Positions 41,028 through 49,524 of a DNA stretch of 64,000 nt are shown here, piece by piece (within the stretch, counting starts at the first letter, position 1; every line of letters starts with the position of its first letter). Below the pieces are notes generated by a model. It was not told where the DNA came from. It made no database searches and saw only the letters and a program-made list of their open reading frames with translations. Where the stretch lies: positions 69,938-133,937 of the forward strand of contig DASUTB010000023.1 of NCBI GenBank assembly GCA_036374835.1. The letters are read 5' to 3'. Made by a program: the position numbers and the translations under genes. This DNA is from DASUTB01 sp036374835. Lineage in GTDB: Bacteria > Actinomycetota > Actinomycetes > Jiangellales > Jiangellaceae.

Positions 41028-41900
41028 ATGAAGATTTCGCCCCGGATGTGGGTACCGCTGGCCACGCTGGCGCTGGTGACGGCCGGCTGCGGAGGTGACG
41101 ACGAGCCGGAGACCACGACCGACGCGGATACGCCGGATGCGCAAGCCGATGCCTGTGACCCGCTGCCCACGCACGAACCGGGCACCCTGACCGTCGCCAC
41201 CGGCGAGCCCGTCTTCGAGCCTTGGATGGTGGACGACGACCCGTCCAACGGGCAGGGCTTCGAGTCCGCTCTCGTCTACGCCCTCGCCGACCAGCTCGGG
41301 ATCGCCGAAGCGGACGTCGAGTGGGTCCGCACCGGATTCGACGAAGCCATCGCCCCGGGCGACAAGCCGTACGACTTCAACATCCAGCAGTACTCGATCA
41401 CCGAGGAGCGGGCCGAGGTCGTCGGCTTCTCCATCGGGTACTACCAGGTCGAGCAGGCCCTTGTGGCCGCGCCGGACAGCCCGGTTGCCGAGGCGACGTC
41501 GCTGGGCGACCTGTCCTCCGCTCGCCTCGGCGCGGCGATCGGCACCACCAGCCTCGACTACGTCGACAACATTATCGAGCCGGACGACGATGCCCAGGTC
41601 TACAACGACAACGCCGCGGCCAAGGCCGCCTTCGACGCCAACCAGGTCGACGGGCTCGTCTTCGACCTACCTACGGCATATTTCATCACCGCCGTGGAGA
41701 TCCCGGACGCGTCGATTGTCGGCGTGTTGCCCCGCGTGGGCGAGACGCCGGAGGAGCTAGGGCTGCTGTTCGAGAAGGACGACCCGCTGATCGACTGCGT
41801 CAACCCGGCGCTGCAGGCGCTGCACGACGATGGCACGATCGCGTCGCTCGAGGATGAGTGGCTGGACCAGGGCGGCGACATTCCGACCTTGTCGGAGTAG
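41028..41900 (+). CDS. Polar amino acid ABC transporter substrate-binding lipoprotein
   Basis: 290 residues. Lipobox VTAGC (Cys21), then an acidic linker and a family-3 solute-binding domain (PLPTHEPGTLTVATGEPVFEPW split here as TLTVATGEPVFEPW, VEWVRTGFDEAIAPG, DFNIQQYSITEERAEVVGFS). Such proteins bind polar or cationic amino acids outside the membrane. ATG 41028 is 5 bp after GGAGC. First gene of a three-gene importer operon with the permease (gap 3 bp) and ATPase. Confidence 0.88.
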   Translation: MKISPRMWVPLATLALVTAGCGGDDEPETTTDADTPDAQADACDPLPTHEPGTLTVATGEPVFEPWMVDDDPSNGQGFESALVYALADQLGIAEADVEWVRTGFDEAIAPGDKPYDFNIQQYSITEERAEVVGFSIGYYQVEQALVAAPDSPVAEATSLGDLSSARLGAAIGTTSLDYVDNIIEPDDDAQVYNDNAAAKAAFDANQVDGLVFDLPTAYFITAVEIPDASIVGVLPRVGETPEELGLLFEKDDPLIDCVNPALQALHDDGTIASLEDEWLDQGGDIPTLSE

Positions 41901-41903
41901 CCC

Positions 41904-42779
41904 ATGGCCGAAGCCGGCTCCGGCCCGCCCGGGTTGTGGCCACGCCGAGATCGTGCCCGCGGCTCCGTGCGCGACTTTCTCGCCCAGGAGGGTGCGCGCG
42001 GCGCCGCGATCGCGGCGACCAGCACGGTCGTCGTGTTCGGCGCGCTGCTGTGGTGGGTGCTGACGAGTCCGAACTGGCCACTCGTCCGGGACCGGTTCTT
42101 CAGCTGGGACGACTTCCGGGCCTCGGCGCCGGATGTTCTGGCCGGGTTCTGGCTGGACGTCGTCATGTTCGTCGTCGCACAGGCGGCGATCCTGCTGTTC
42201 GCACTGTTGATCGCGGTGCTGCGCAGCCTGCGCGGTCCGGCCTTCCTGCCGGTGCGGATGCTCGCGGTCGGCTACATCGACCTGTTCCGCGGGATCCCTT
42301 TGCTGCTGGCCCTGTTGCTGTTCGGCTTCGGCATCCCGGCGCTGCAGCTGCCCGGCGTGCCGAGCAGCCCGTTGTTCTGGGGCGTGACGACGCTCGTGCT
42401 GTCGTATTCCGCATACACCGCCGAGGTGTACCGCTCCGGAATCGATTCGGTGCCGGAGAGCCAGCGACTGTCCGCGCGATCACTCGGGCTCACCCAATGG
42501 CAGAGCCTGCGCTACGCGGTGCTTCCCCAGGCGGTCCGCAACGTCGTGCCGGCGCTGCTGAACGGGCTGGTCAGCCTGCAGAAGGACGTCGCCCTGGTCA
42601 GCGTGCTCGGAGTGCGCGAAGCGGTACGGGCCGCCGAGGTGTACACGTCGCGCACGTTCAACTACACCTCATTCGTCGTCGCGACGGTGCTGTTTCTCCT
42701 GATCAGCGTGCCGCTGGCCCGGTTCGCCGACTGGTACACCGCCCGGGACCGGGCCCGGCGGCAGCAGTTGGTGTCATGA
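41904..42779 (+). CDS. Polar amino acid ABC transporter permease (HisM/GltJ type)
   Basis: 291 residues with about five membrane segments. It has a long N-terminal extension and the His/Glu/Gln-type permease signatures YIDLFRGIPLLLALLL, YTAEVYRSGIDSVPESQ and the EAA loop ARSLGLTQWQSLRYAVLPQAVR. The stop overlaps the ATPase start (ATGA). ATG at 41904 is 3 bp after the binding-protein stop, so the three genes are translationally linked. Confidence 0.9.
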   Translation: MAEAGSGPPGLWPRRDRARGSVRDFLAQEGARGAAIAATSTVVVFGALLWWVLTSPNWPLVRDRFFSWDDFRASAPDVLAGFWLDVVMFVVAQAAILLFALLIAVLRSLRGPAFLPVRMLAVGYIDLFRGIPLLLALLLFGFGIPALQLPGVPSSPLFWGVTTLVLSYSAYTAEVYRSGIDSVPESQRLSARSLGLTQWQSLRYAVLPQAVRNVVPALLNGLVSLQKDVALVSVLGVREAVRAAEVYTSRTFNYTSFVVATVLFLLISVPLARFADWYTARDRARRQQLVS

Positions 42780-43534
42780 CCGACGCGACCCGTACCGTGC
42801 TGGCGCTGGAGGACGTCCACAAGTCCTTCGGTGACAAGACGGTACTCACGGGGATCGATCTGGACGTCGGCTCGCACGAGGTCGTCTGCCTCATCGGGCC
42901 GAGCGGCTGCGGCAAGTCGACGTTGTTGCGCTGCGTCAACCTGCTCGAACCGGTCGATTCCGGCCGAGTCGTCTTCGACGGTGTCGAGATCACCGGTCCC
43001 CGGGTCGACCAGAACGCGGTGCGCAAGCGGATGGCGATCGTATTCCAGTCGTTCAACCTGTTCCCGCACATGACCGTGCTGGACAACGTCACGTTGGCAC
43101 CTCGCAAGTCGCACGGCATCGCCCGGCGCGACGCCGAGGCGCGCGCCCGCGAAGTGCTCGCACGTCTCGGGCTGGCCGACAAGGCCACCGAGTATCCGGA
43201 GCGGCTGTCCGGTGGCCAGCAGCAACGCGCCGCGATCGCCCGTGCCCTCGTGGTCGAGCCGGAGCTGCTCCTGCTCGACGAGGTGACTTCAGCGCTGGAT
43301 CCCGAGCTGGTCGGAGAGGTGCTGGCCGTCATCCGGGAGCTCGCGTCAAGCGGCATGACGATGATCCTGGCCACCCACGAGATGGGCTTCGCCCGGGACG
43401 TCGCCGACCGCATCTATTTCATGCATGAAGGCGCAATCCTCGAGTCCGGCCCGCCGACCGCGGTGCTGTCCGAACCACAACAGCCCCGGACCCGCCAGTT
43501 CCTCCAGCGCCTCATCGACGCCGGCCGTCTGTAG
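42776..43534 (+). CDS. Polar amino acid ABC transporter ATP-binding protein (GlnQ type)
   Basis: 252 residues. Walker A GPSGCGKST, signature LSGGQQQRAAIARAL, Walker B LLLDEVTSALDPE, and the LATHEMGFARDVADR segment are diagnostic for GlnQ/HisP-type importers. ATG 42776 overlaps the permease stop. The gene's stop codon lies inside the left arm of palindromic repeat copy C (43531-43624). Confidence 0.92.
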   Translation: MTDATRTVLALEDVHKSFGDKTVLTGIDLDVGSHEVVCLIGPSGCGKSTLLRCVNLLEPVDSGRVVFDGVEITGPRVDQNAVRKRMAIVFQSFNLFPHMTVLDNVTLAPRKSHGIARRDAEARAREVLARLGLADKATEYPERLSGGQQQRAAIARALVVEPELLLLDEVTSALDPELVGEVLAVIRELASSGMTMILATHEMGFARDVADRIYFMHEGAILESGPPTAVLSEPQQPRTRQFLQRLIDAGRL

Positions 43535-43624
43535 TTCGATCACGTTCACCACCCGCAGCCACGTCACACCACCCACGTACGCATGGTGCGGTGTTGCTGC
43601 GGGTGGTGAACGTGATCGAACTAC
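43531..43624. repeat. Palindromic intergenic repeat, copy C (full-length, two arms)
   Basis: The most complete copy. Its outer arms, 43531-43559 and 43596-43624, are perfect 29-bp inverted repeats containing GTTCGATCACGTTC. The degenerate centre matches the CATCACACCATG core of the other copies. It lies between the convergent ABC ATPase gene, whose stop TAG (43532-43534) is inside the left arm, and gatB. It could act as a two-way terminator. Confidence 0.85.
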
Positions 43625-43639
43625 GGGCGGCGAGCGGGA

Positions 43640-45139
43640 TCAGTCAGCGAGGCGCTGGAGCACGAGCTCACGAGCGCGGGCGGCGTCGGCCTGGCCACGG
43701 GTTGCCTTCATGACCGCGCCGACGAGCGGGCCGACGGCTTTCAGGTTGCCCGCCCGGACCTTGTCGGCCACGTCCGGCATCGCGGCGATCGCCTCGTCGA
43801 CGGCCGCGCCGAGCGCCGAGTCGTCCGCCACCAGTGCCAGACCACGGGCTGCGACGACCTCGTCCGGTGATCCCTCGCCGGCCAGCACGCCCTCCCACAC
43901 CTGCCGGGCCAGCTTGTCGTTCAGCGAGCCTTCGGCGATCAGCGCTTCGACCCGCGCCACGGCGGCGGGTGTGACGCCCACTTCGTCCAGCGCCGCGCCG
44001 CGTTCATTCGCGACCCGCGCGATTTCGCCGAGCCACCACTTCTTCGCACCACCGGCGGACGATCCGGCGGCCACCGTCTGCTCAACGAGCTCGATCGCAT
44101 CGGCGTTGATCACATCGCGCATCTCCAGATCGGTGAAGCCCCACTCCGCCTGCAACCGGGCGCGCCGCTTCGACGGCGGCTCGGGCAGCGCCGCACGCAA
44201 CTCCTCGATCCACTCGGCGGACGGCGCGATCGGAACCAGGTCCGGCTCCGGGAAGTACCGGTAGTCCTCGGCCTGTTCCTTCGAGCGGCCGGGAGTCGTC
44301 TCGCCGGTGTCCTCGTGCCAGTGCCGGGTCTCCTGGATGACCCGCTCCCCCGCGTCCAGCACCGCAGCCTGGCGGCGGATCTCGTACGTGACGGCGCGCT
44401 CGACCGACCGCAGCGAGTTCACGTTCTTGGTTTCGGTGCGGGTGCCGTAGGCGGCGGACCCGGCGGGTTTGAGCGACACGTTCGCGTCGCAGCGCAGCTG
44501 GCCATGCTCCATCTTGGCGTCGGACACACCGAGCGCGCGGATGAGATCGCGCAGATGCGACACGTAGGCGCGCGCGACGGCGGGCGCCACCTCGGCAGGC
44601 ACCTCGATCGGCTTGGTCACGATCTCGATCAGCGGGATGCCGGACCGGTTGTAGTCGAGCAGCGAGTAGTCCGCGCCGTGGATCCGGCCGGTGCTGCCAC
44701 CGACGTGCAGCGACTTGCCGGTGTCCTCTTCCATGTGGGCGCGCTCGATCCCGATTCGGTACGTCTCGCCGTACAGGGACACCTCGGTCCAGCCGTCGAA
44801 CGCGATCGGCTCGTCGTACTGGGAGATCTGGAAGTCCTTCGGCATGTCCGGATAGAAGTAGTTCTTCCGGGCGAACCGGCACCACGGCGCGATCTTGCAG
44901 TTCAGCGCCAGGCCGATGCGGATGGCCGAGGCGACGGCCGTCTCGTTCAGCACCGGCAGCGAACCGGGCAGGCCAAGGCACACCGGGCACACCTGCGAGT
45001 TCGGATCGGCGCCGAAGTCGGTGCGGCAACCGCAGAACATCTTCGTCGTCGTGCCGAGCTCGACATGGACCTCTAGGCCCATCACCGGATCGAACCGGGC
45101 GATCGTCTCCTCGAACGACGGCAGCGTGGCGGTGGGCAC
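43640..45139 (-). CDS. gatB: Asp-tRNA(Asn)/Glu-tRNA(Gln) amidotransferase subunit B
   Basis: 499 residues. GatB binds the mischarged tRNA and, with GatA and GatC, converts Glu-tRNA(Gln) (and Asp-tRNA(Asn)) to the correct aminoacyl-tRNA. Conserved blocks: VMGLEVHVELGT, the Zn site CGCRTDFG...CPVCLGLPG, KNYFYPDMPKDFQISQ, and the C-terminal GatB/YqeY tail domain. The GTG at 45139 has GGAGGAC 8 bp upstream. Last gene of gatC-gatA-orf65-gatB. Confidence 0.94.
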   Translation of the reverse strand: MPTATLPSFEETIARFDPVMGLEVHVELGTTTKMFCGCRTDFGADPNSQVCPVCLGLPGSLPVLNETAVASAIRIGLALNCKIAPWCRFARKNYFYPDMPKDFQISQYDEPIAFDGWTEVSLYGETYRIGIERAHMEEDTGKSLHVGGSTGRIHGADYSLLDYNRSGIPLIEIVTKPIEVPAEVAPAVARAYVSHLRDLIRALGVSDAKMEHGQLRCDANVSLKPAGSAAYGTRTETKNVNSLRSVERAVTYEIRRQAAVLDAGERVIQETRHWHEDTGETTPGRSKEQAEDYRYFPEPDLVPIAPSAEWIEELRAALPEPPSKRRARLQAEWGFTDLEMRDVINADAIELVEQTVAAGSSAGGAKKWWLGEIARVANERGAALDEVGVTPAAVARVEALIAEGSLNDKLARQVWEGVLAGEGSPDEVVAARGLALVADDSALGAAVDEAIAAMPDVADKVRAGNLKAVGPLVGAVMKATRGQADAARARELVLQRLAD

Positions 45140-45141
45140 GC

Positions 45142-45339
45142 TCAGTCCTCCTGCTCCGCGCGCTCCTCGCGCAGCTCCCTGATGATCAACGCCACGGCCG
45201 TCGCGATGGCCAACGCGTGCACGATCGCGTCGAGCAACTTCAGCTTGTCGTGTTCGGTCCGCGCCTGGCGCAGCGACTTCACTGCGCCTCCGGCGGCCAA
45301 AGCCTGCCCGCCGAGTCGAACCACGTTCTTCATATCCAT
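45142..45339 (-). CDS. Small hypothetical protein in the gat operon
   Basis: 65 residues, ATG 45339 placed directly after the gatA stop and ending 2 nt before the gatB start, so it is co-translated in the operon. An amphipathic N-terminus is followed by a hydrophobic helix (AIVHALAIATAVALIIREL) and a charged tail (REERAEQED), suggesting a small single-pass or membrane-associated protein. I do not recognise a family and assign no function. Confidence 0.65.
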   Translation of the reverse strand: MDMKNVVRLGGQALAAGGAVKSLRQARTEHDKLKLLDAIVHALAIATAVALIIRELREERAEQED

Positions 45340-46851
45340 CTACTTCACCCCTAACTCTGGCGCCTGGGCCAGCAACGAACCGTTCCACGCCGCGGTGAAC
45401 GCCGTCTCCGCGGCCGCGCCGACCCGGTACAGCCGATCATCGGCCATTACCGGTGCCATGACGTGTAGCCCGACCGGCAAACCGTCCTCCTCGGCCAGCC
45501 CGCACGGGAACGACGCGGCGGCCACGCCGGCGAGGTTGGCCGGAATCGTGCACAGGTCCGCCCGGTACATCGCCAGCGGATCGTCCACCCGCTCCCCGAT
45601 CGGAAACGCCGTCGTCGGCGTCGTCGGCGAGACGAGCACGTCCACCTGCTCGAACGCCGCGGCGAAATCCCGGCTGACGAGGGTGCGGACCTTCTGCGCC
45701 TGGCCGTAGTACGCGTCGTAATAGCCGCTGGACAGCGCGTACGTGCCGAGCATGATGCGGCGCTTTGCCTCCGCGCCGAAACCCCGCCCGCGGGTGAGGT
45801 TCATAACCTCCTCGGCGCTGCGACCGCCATCGTCCCCCACCCGTAGGCCGTACCGCATCGCGTCGAACCGCGCGAGGTTGGACGACACCTCGCTCGGCAG
45901 GATCAGGTAGTACGCCGGCAGCCCGTACTCGAAGTGCGGGCAGGACACTTCCACGACATCGGCACCGAGCTTGGTCAGCAGCTCGACGGCTTCGCCGAAA
46001 CGTACCTCGACGCCGGTCTGGTATCCGTCCCCGCCGAACTCCTTGACGACGCCGACCTTGACCCCGGACAGGTCGCCGTCCGCACCGGCGCGCGCGGCCG
46101 CCACCACGTCGGGCACGGGCTGGTCGATGCTGGTCGAGTCGCGCGGGTCGTGCCCGGCGATCACTTCGTGCAGCAGCGCAGCGTCGAGGACCGTCCGTGC
46201 GCACGGCCCACCCTGGTCGAGGCTGGACGCGCAGGCCACCAGGCCGTACCGGCTCACACCACCGTAGGTGGGCTTGACGCCGACCGTTCCGGTGACCGCG
46301 GCCGGCTGCCGGATCGATCCGCCGGTGTCGGTGCCGATGGCCAGCGGCGCCTCGTACGCGGCGAGGCTGGCGCTCGACCCGCCGCCCGAACCGCCCGGTA
46401 TGCGAGTCAGATCCCACGGGTTGCGCGTCGGCCCGTAGGCGGAGTTCTCGGTGGACGAGCCCATCGCGAACTCGTCCATGTTCGTCTTGCCGAGGATGAC
46501 GACGTCCGCCGCGCGCAGTTTCGCCGTCACCGTCGCGTCATAGGGAGGACGCCAGCCTTCGAGGATCTTGGAACCGCACGTGGTCGGCATGTCGGCGGTG
46601 GTGAACACGTCCTTGAGCGCGAGCGGCACGCCGGCGAGCGGGCCGAGCGCGTCCCCGGCCGCACGTTTACGGTCGACCGCCTCTGCGGCGGCCAGCGCAC
46701 CGTCGGTGTTCACGTGCAGGAACGCGTTGAGCTGGCCGTCGACCGCGGCGATCCGGTCGAGGTGCGCGCGGGCCACGTCGACCGCACTCGTTTCGCCCTT
46801 TCCGATCGCTGCGGCGAGGTCGGCGGCGGTCATCCGGGTCAGGTCGCTCAT
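45340..46851 (-). CDS. gatA: Asp-tRNA(Asn)/Glu-tRNA(Gln) amidotransferase subunit A
   Basis: 503 residues, amidase-signature family. It releases ammonia from glutamine or asparagine for the transamidation. The Ser-cisSer-Lys triad is visible: Lys in LALKDVFTTADMPTT, and the two serines in GGSGGGSSASLAAYEAPLA and GTDTGGSIRQPAA. The ATG at 46851 overlaps the gatC stop (ATGA). Confidence 0.95.
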   Translation of the reverse strand: MSDLTRMTAADLAAAIGKGETSAVDVARAHLDRIAAVDGQLNAFLHVNTDGALAAAEAVDRKRAAGDALGPLAGVPLALKDVFTTADMPTTCGSKILEGWRPPYDATVTAKLRAADVVILGKTNMDEFAMGSSTENSAYGPTRNPWDLTRIPGGSGGGSSASLAAYEAPLAIGTDTGGSIRQPAAVTGTVGVKPTYGGVSRYGLVACASSLDQGGPCARTVLDAALLHEVIAGHDPRDSTSIDQPVPDVVAAARAGADGDLSGVKVGVVKEFGGDGYQTGVEVRFGEAVELLTKLGADVVEVSCPHFEYGLPAYYLILPSEVSSNLARFDAMRYGLRVGDDGGRSAEEVMNLTRGRGFGAEAKRRIMLGTYALSSGYYDAYYGQAQKVRTLVSRDFAAAFEQVDVLVSPTTPTTAFPIGERVDDPLAMYRADLCTIPANLAGVAAASFPCGLAEEDGLPVGLHVMAPVMADDRLYRVGAAAETAFTAAWNGSLLAQAPELGVK

Positions 46852-47147
46852 GCCTCCTCCCCCAGGATCTTCGGCACGCGGAACCGCCCGTCCTCGGCCT
46901 CGGGCGCCTGGTCGAGCGCCTGCTCGGGCGTCAGACCCGGAGCCGGCTCGTCCGGCCGGAACACGTTGGTCAGCGGCAGCGAGTGCGACGTCGGAGGAAT
47001 GTCGTCCGCGGCGACCTCGGACACCTTCGCCACGAAGCCGGCGATGGCATCGAGCTGTCCGGCGAGATGATCGAGCTCGTCCGGTGCGAGGTCGAGGCGC
47101 GCGAGCCGCGCGAGATGGGCGGCCTCATCACGGCTGATCGTGGGCAT
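46848..47147 (-). CDS. gatC: Asp-tRNA(Asn)/Glu-tRNA(Gln) amidotransferase subunit C
   Basis: 99 residues, the usual size. GatC wraps around GatA and joins it to GatB. Typical features: ISRDEAAHLARLARLDLAPDEL at the N-terminus, and the conserved PTSHSLPLTNVFRPDEPAPG stretch (given in part as SLPLTNVFRPDEP). ATG at 47147. It starts the gat operon. Confidence 0.92.
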   Translation of the reverse strand: MPTISRDEAAHLARLARLDLAPDELDHLAGQLDAIAGFVAKVSEVAADDIPPTSHSLPLTNVFRPDEPAPGLTPEQALDQAPEAEDGRFRVPKILGEEA

Positions 47148-47236
47148 GTCGGTGGAACCTTCCTACATCCGTGGCATCGGTAAATCGGCGACGGCACCGA
47201 TCCTACGGCCTCGCGGCCGTTCCGCGCGTCAGGCAC

Positions 47237-47288
47237 CGTGATCACCGGCATCTTTCACATGTATGGCATGAAGAGTGCCGGTGATCAT
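47237..47288. terminator. Inverted repeat between gatC and the YihY gene
   Basis: TGATCACCGGCA (from 47239) is repeated inverted as TGCCGGTGATCA (ending 47287), with further partial pairing inside. The right arm contains the YihY stop codon (47285-47287). No T-run follows; it may be a terminator or a regulator site for the gat operon, whose start is 90 bp downstream. Confidence 0.45.
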
Positions 47289-48223
47289 GAGCTGGGCTGT
47301 CGGGGCTCGGCAAACGGTTCGACGTCGTGCGGGTGACCGCCTTCGATGGCCCGGCCGCGGTTCAACTCGGCGTCGAGCTCCAAGCCGAGCAGTACCGCGA
47401 TGTTCGACAGCCACAACCAGATGAGAAAGATGATCACACTGGCGAGGGCCCCGTAGGTCCGGTTGAAGTTGCCGAAGTTGGCGACGTAGAGCGCGAACGC
47501 CCCTGAGGCGACCATCCAGAGAAGTACCGCGAGGATGCTCCCGGGAGTGATCCACCGAAAGCCTGGATGCCGGACGTTCGGCGCTCCCCAGTAGAGGATC
47601 GCGAGGATCAGGGCGACGATGAGTACCAGCACCGGCCATTTCGCGATGTCCCAGACCATGACCGCCGTATCGCCCAGCCCGATGAGGTCACCGGCCCACG
47701 AGGCCAGCGACCCGGTGAAGACGACCGCCACCGCGCTGGCGGCGAGCAGAACGACAAGAACGATGGTGATCCCGAGCCGGATCGGAATGGTCTTCCAGAT
47801 CGGCCGCCCCTCCGGCATCGCGTAGACCGCGTTCGAGGCGCGCATGAACGCCGCTACGTATCCCGACGCCGACCACAACGCGATTGCCAGGCTGATGATC
47901 AGCGTGAACCCCGCGATGCGCTGGGTTCCTTCCAAGTTCTGCAGCGCCGCCGTCAGGATCTCCTGAGCCGCGCCCGGTACCACGCCGCTGAGGTTGTCGA
48001 GCAACGTATCGATCGCGTCGCTGCCGAGCAGGCCGACGACCGCGACGAGCGCCACCAGGGCAGGAAAGATCGACAATATGCCGTAGTAGGTCAGCGCGGC
48101 CGCCCAGTCGGTGAGATTGTCCTTCCGAAAACCGGACACGGTCCGCTTGAGCGCGCCCCACCACGATCGCCTGCTCAAGTCGGTAGGCGTGTCCGGCGGC
48201 GCCGTCGCCTGTCTATCACTCAT
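47285..48223 (-). CDS. YihY/BrkB-family inner-membrane protein
   Basis: 312 residues with six membrane segments. The N-terminal cytoplasmic region leads into DWAAALTYYGILSIFPALVALVAVVGLLG (the DNLTDWAAALTYY start is the family hallmark), and the C-terminal part has FNRTYGALASVIIFLIWLWLSN (in part) and NIAVLLGLELDAELNR. The family (YihY, UPF0761) has no firm function despite the name 'virulence factor BrkB'. The ATG at 48223 has AGGAGG 6 bp upstream. Confidence 0.87.
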   Translation of the reverse strand: MSDRQATAPPDTPTDLSRRSWWGALKRTVSGFRKDNLTDWAAALTYYGILSIFPALVALVAVVGLLGSDAIDTLLDNLSGVVPGAAQEILTAALQNLEGTQRIAGFTLIISLAIALWSASGYVAAFMRASNAVYAMPEGRPIWKTIPIRLGITIVLVVLLAASAVAVVFTGSLASWAGDLIGLGDTAVMVWDIAKWPVLVLIVALILAILYWGAPNVRHPGFRWITPGSILAVLLWMVASGAFALYVANFGNFNRTYGALASVIIFLIWLWLSNIAVLLGLELDAELNRGRAIEGGHPHDVEPFAEPRQPSS

Positions 48224-48332
48224 GTCCAGCCTCCTGAGGGACCCGAACGCCGCCATCGGCACGGTCGCTCCAATTAACGGATTACCCGGGATCCGGTCGC
48301 GCACACCTCGCCGCTAGCCTTGCGTCACGAGA

Positions 48333-48363
48333 AGTCGCGATATATCGTTGAGCCATCGCGACT
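48333..48363. promoter_or_regulatory. Operator-like inverted repeat before the padR gene
   Basis: AGTCGCGAT (48333-48341) and ATCGCGACT (48355-48363) are exact inverted repeats around ATATCGTTGAGCC. It lies 27 bp upstream of the PadR start and includes the GATATATCG element frequent in PadR autoregulatory sites. The YihY gene lies divergently and may share it. Confidence 0.55.
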
Positions 48364-48389
48364 GCTCACAGATATAAAGAGGAATTCGG

Positions 48390-48977
48390 ATGACACATCG
48401 GCACGGCTGGCACGGCTTCGGCGGAGCCTGGATGTTCGCACCACCATGGGCGGCCAAGAGCGGATGGGGGCCGGGGCCGCAATGGGGCGGCTTTCCCGGC
48501 GGGCGCGGTACCGCACGACGGGCCCGGCGGGGGGACGTCCGTGCAGCGATCCTGGCCATCCTGGCCGAACGGCCGGCGAACGGGTACCAGATCATCCAGG
48601 AGATCGAGGAGCGCAGCCGCGGCGGCTGGAAGCCGAGCCCCGGCTCGATCTATCCAACGCTGTCCCAACTCGAGGACGAGGGCCTCGTGCGTGCGACGGA
48701 CGACGCGGGACGGCGCGTTTTCGAGCTGACCGACGCCGGCCACGAATACGTCGCGCGCCACCAGGAAGACGTCTCCGCACCGTGGGAGCCGTTCGCGGCA
48801 CCGGATGACGACGATGACGAGCTGCGCCCACTTCTGGCCCAGACCGCGGCGGCGCTGTGGCAGGTCATGGGCACCGGGACGCCCGAACAGCAGGCTCGCG
48901 CCCGTGACGTGCTGGCTGAGACCCGGCGAAAGCTCTATGGGATTCTGGCGGATGGCGACGATGACACGAGGGGGTGA
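48390..48977 (+). CDS. PadR-family transcriptional regulator
   Basis: 195 residues. A Gly/Trp-rich N-terminus (residues 1-40) precedes the winged-helix PadR domain: RRGDVRAAILAILAERPANGYQII, then GSIYPTLSQLEDEGLV and RRVFELTDAG. A C-terminal helical dimerisation domain follows. These are repressors, often with a Gly/Trp/Phe-rich N-terminus when paired with DUF1707/SHOCT genes as here. ATG 48390. Likely autoregulated through 48333-48363, with the DUF1707 gene 6 bp downstream. Confidence 0.87.
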   Translation: MTHRHGWHGFGGAWMFAPPWAAKSGWGPGPQWGGFPGGRGTARRARRGDVRAAILAILAERPANGYQIIQEIEERSRGGWKPSPGSIYPTLSQLEDEGLVRATDDAGRRVFELTDAGHEYVARHQEDVSAPWEPFAAPDDDDDELRPLLAQTAAALWQVMGTGTPEQQARARDVLAETRRKLYGILADGDDDTRG

Positions 48978-48983
48978 CTCGCA

Positions 48984-49424
48984 GTGACCGCGATCCGGAT
49001 CGGCGACACCGAGCGGGACGCCGCGATCAGCGCATTGGCCGACCACTACGCGGCGGGCCGGCTCACCAAGGATGAGTACGACGAGCGGGCCGACCGCGCC
49101 AACGCCGCCCGTTTCGACGACGACCTGAAGCCACTGTTCGCCGACCTCCCGGTCGCTGAACGACCTCGCAGCGTCACCGGATCCACCACGCGGCGTGAGC
49201 GGCGCGGCCCGCATCCTGCGTTGTTCGCCGCACCGTTGCTCTGGCTGGCACCGTTGCTGACGATCGGTGCGATCGCCGTCGTGGCGGCGGTCATCGTCGT
49301 CATCTCGCCGTGGCTGCTGCTCGCCGCCTTCTGGTTCGCCTGCGCCGGCCTCGGCTGCGGCCGCAGGAACCGCCACCACCACCGCACGTGGGCCCGGACG
49401 CGACACCATTGGCAGCGCGTCTGA
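48984..49424 (+). CDS. DUF1707-domain membrane protein
   Basis: 146 residues. The N-terminal DUF1707 motif is clear: RIGDTERDAAISALADHYA, then GRLTKDEYDERADRANAAR and LPLF-like LKPLFADLP. Two membrane segments and a His/Arg-rich tail (RNRHHHRTWARTRHHW) follow. DUF1707 domains are common in actinobacterial membrane proteins of unknown function. The GTG at 48984 lies 6 bp after the padR stop, so the two form an operon. Confidence 0.85.
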   Translation: MTAIRIGDTERDAAISALADHYAAGRLTKDEYDERADRANAARFDDDLKPLFADLPVAERPRSVTGSTTRRERRGPHPALFAAPLLWLAPLLTIGAIAVVAAVIVVISPWLLLAAFWFACAGLGCGRRNRHHHRTWARTRHHWQRV

Positions 49425-49524
49425 GCATCGTTTTCGGGCTCGTGCCCGGAAACACCCTGGAATCTCGGCGCGGGTAAGCGCAGACTAGAAGGCGAGGGAG
49501 TTCCGCGACTCCGGGGGTGTTTCG

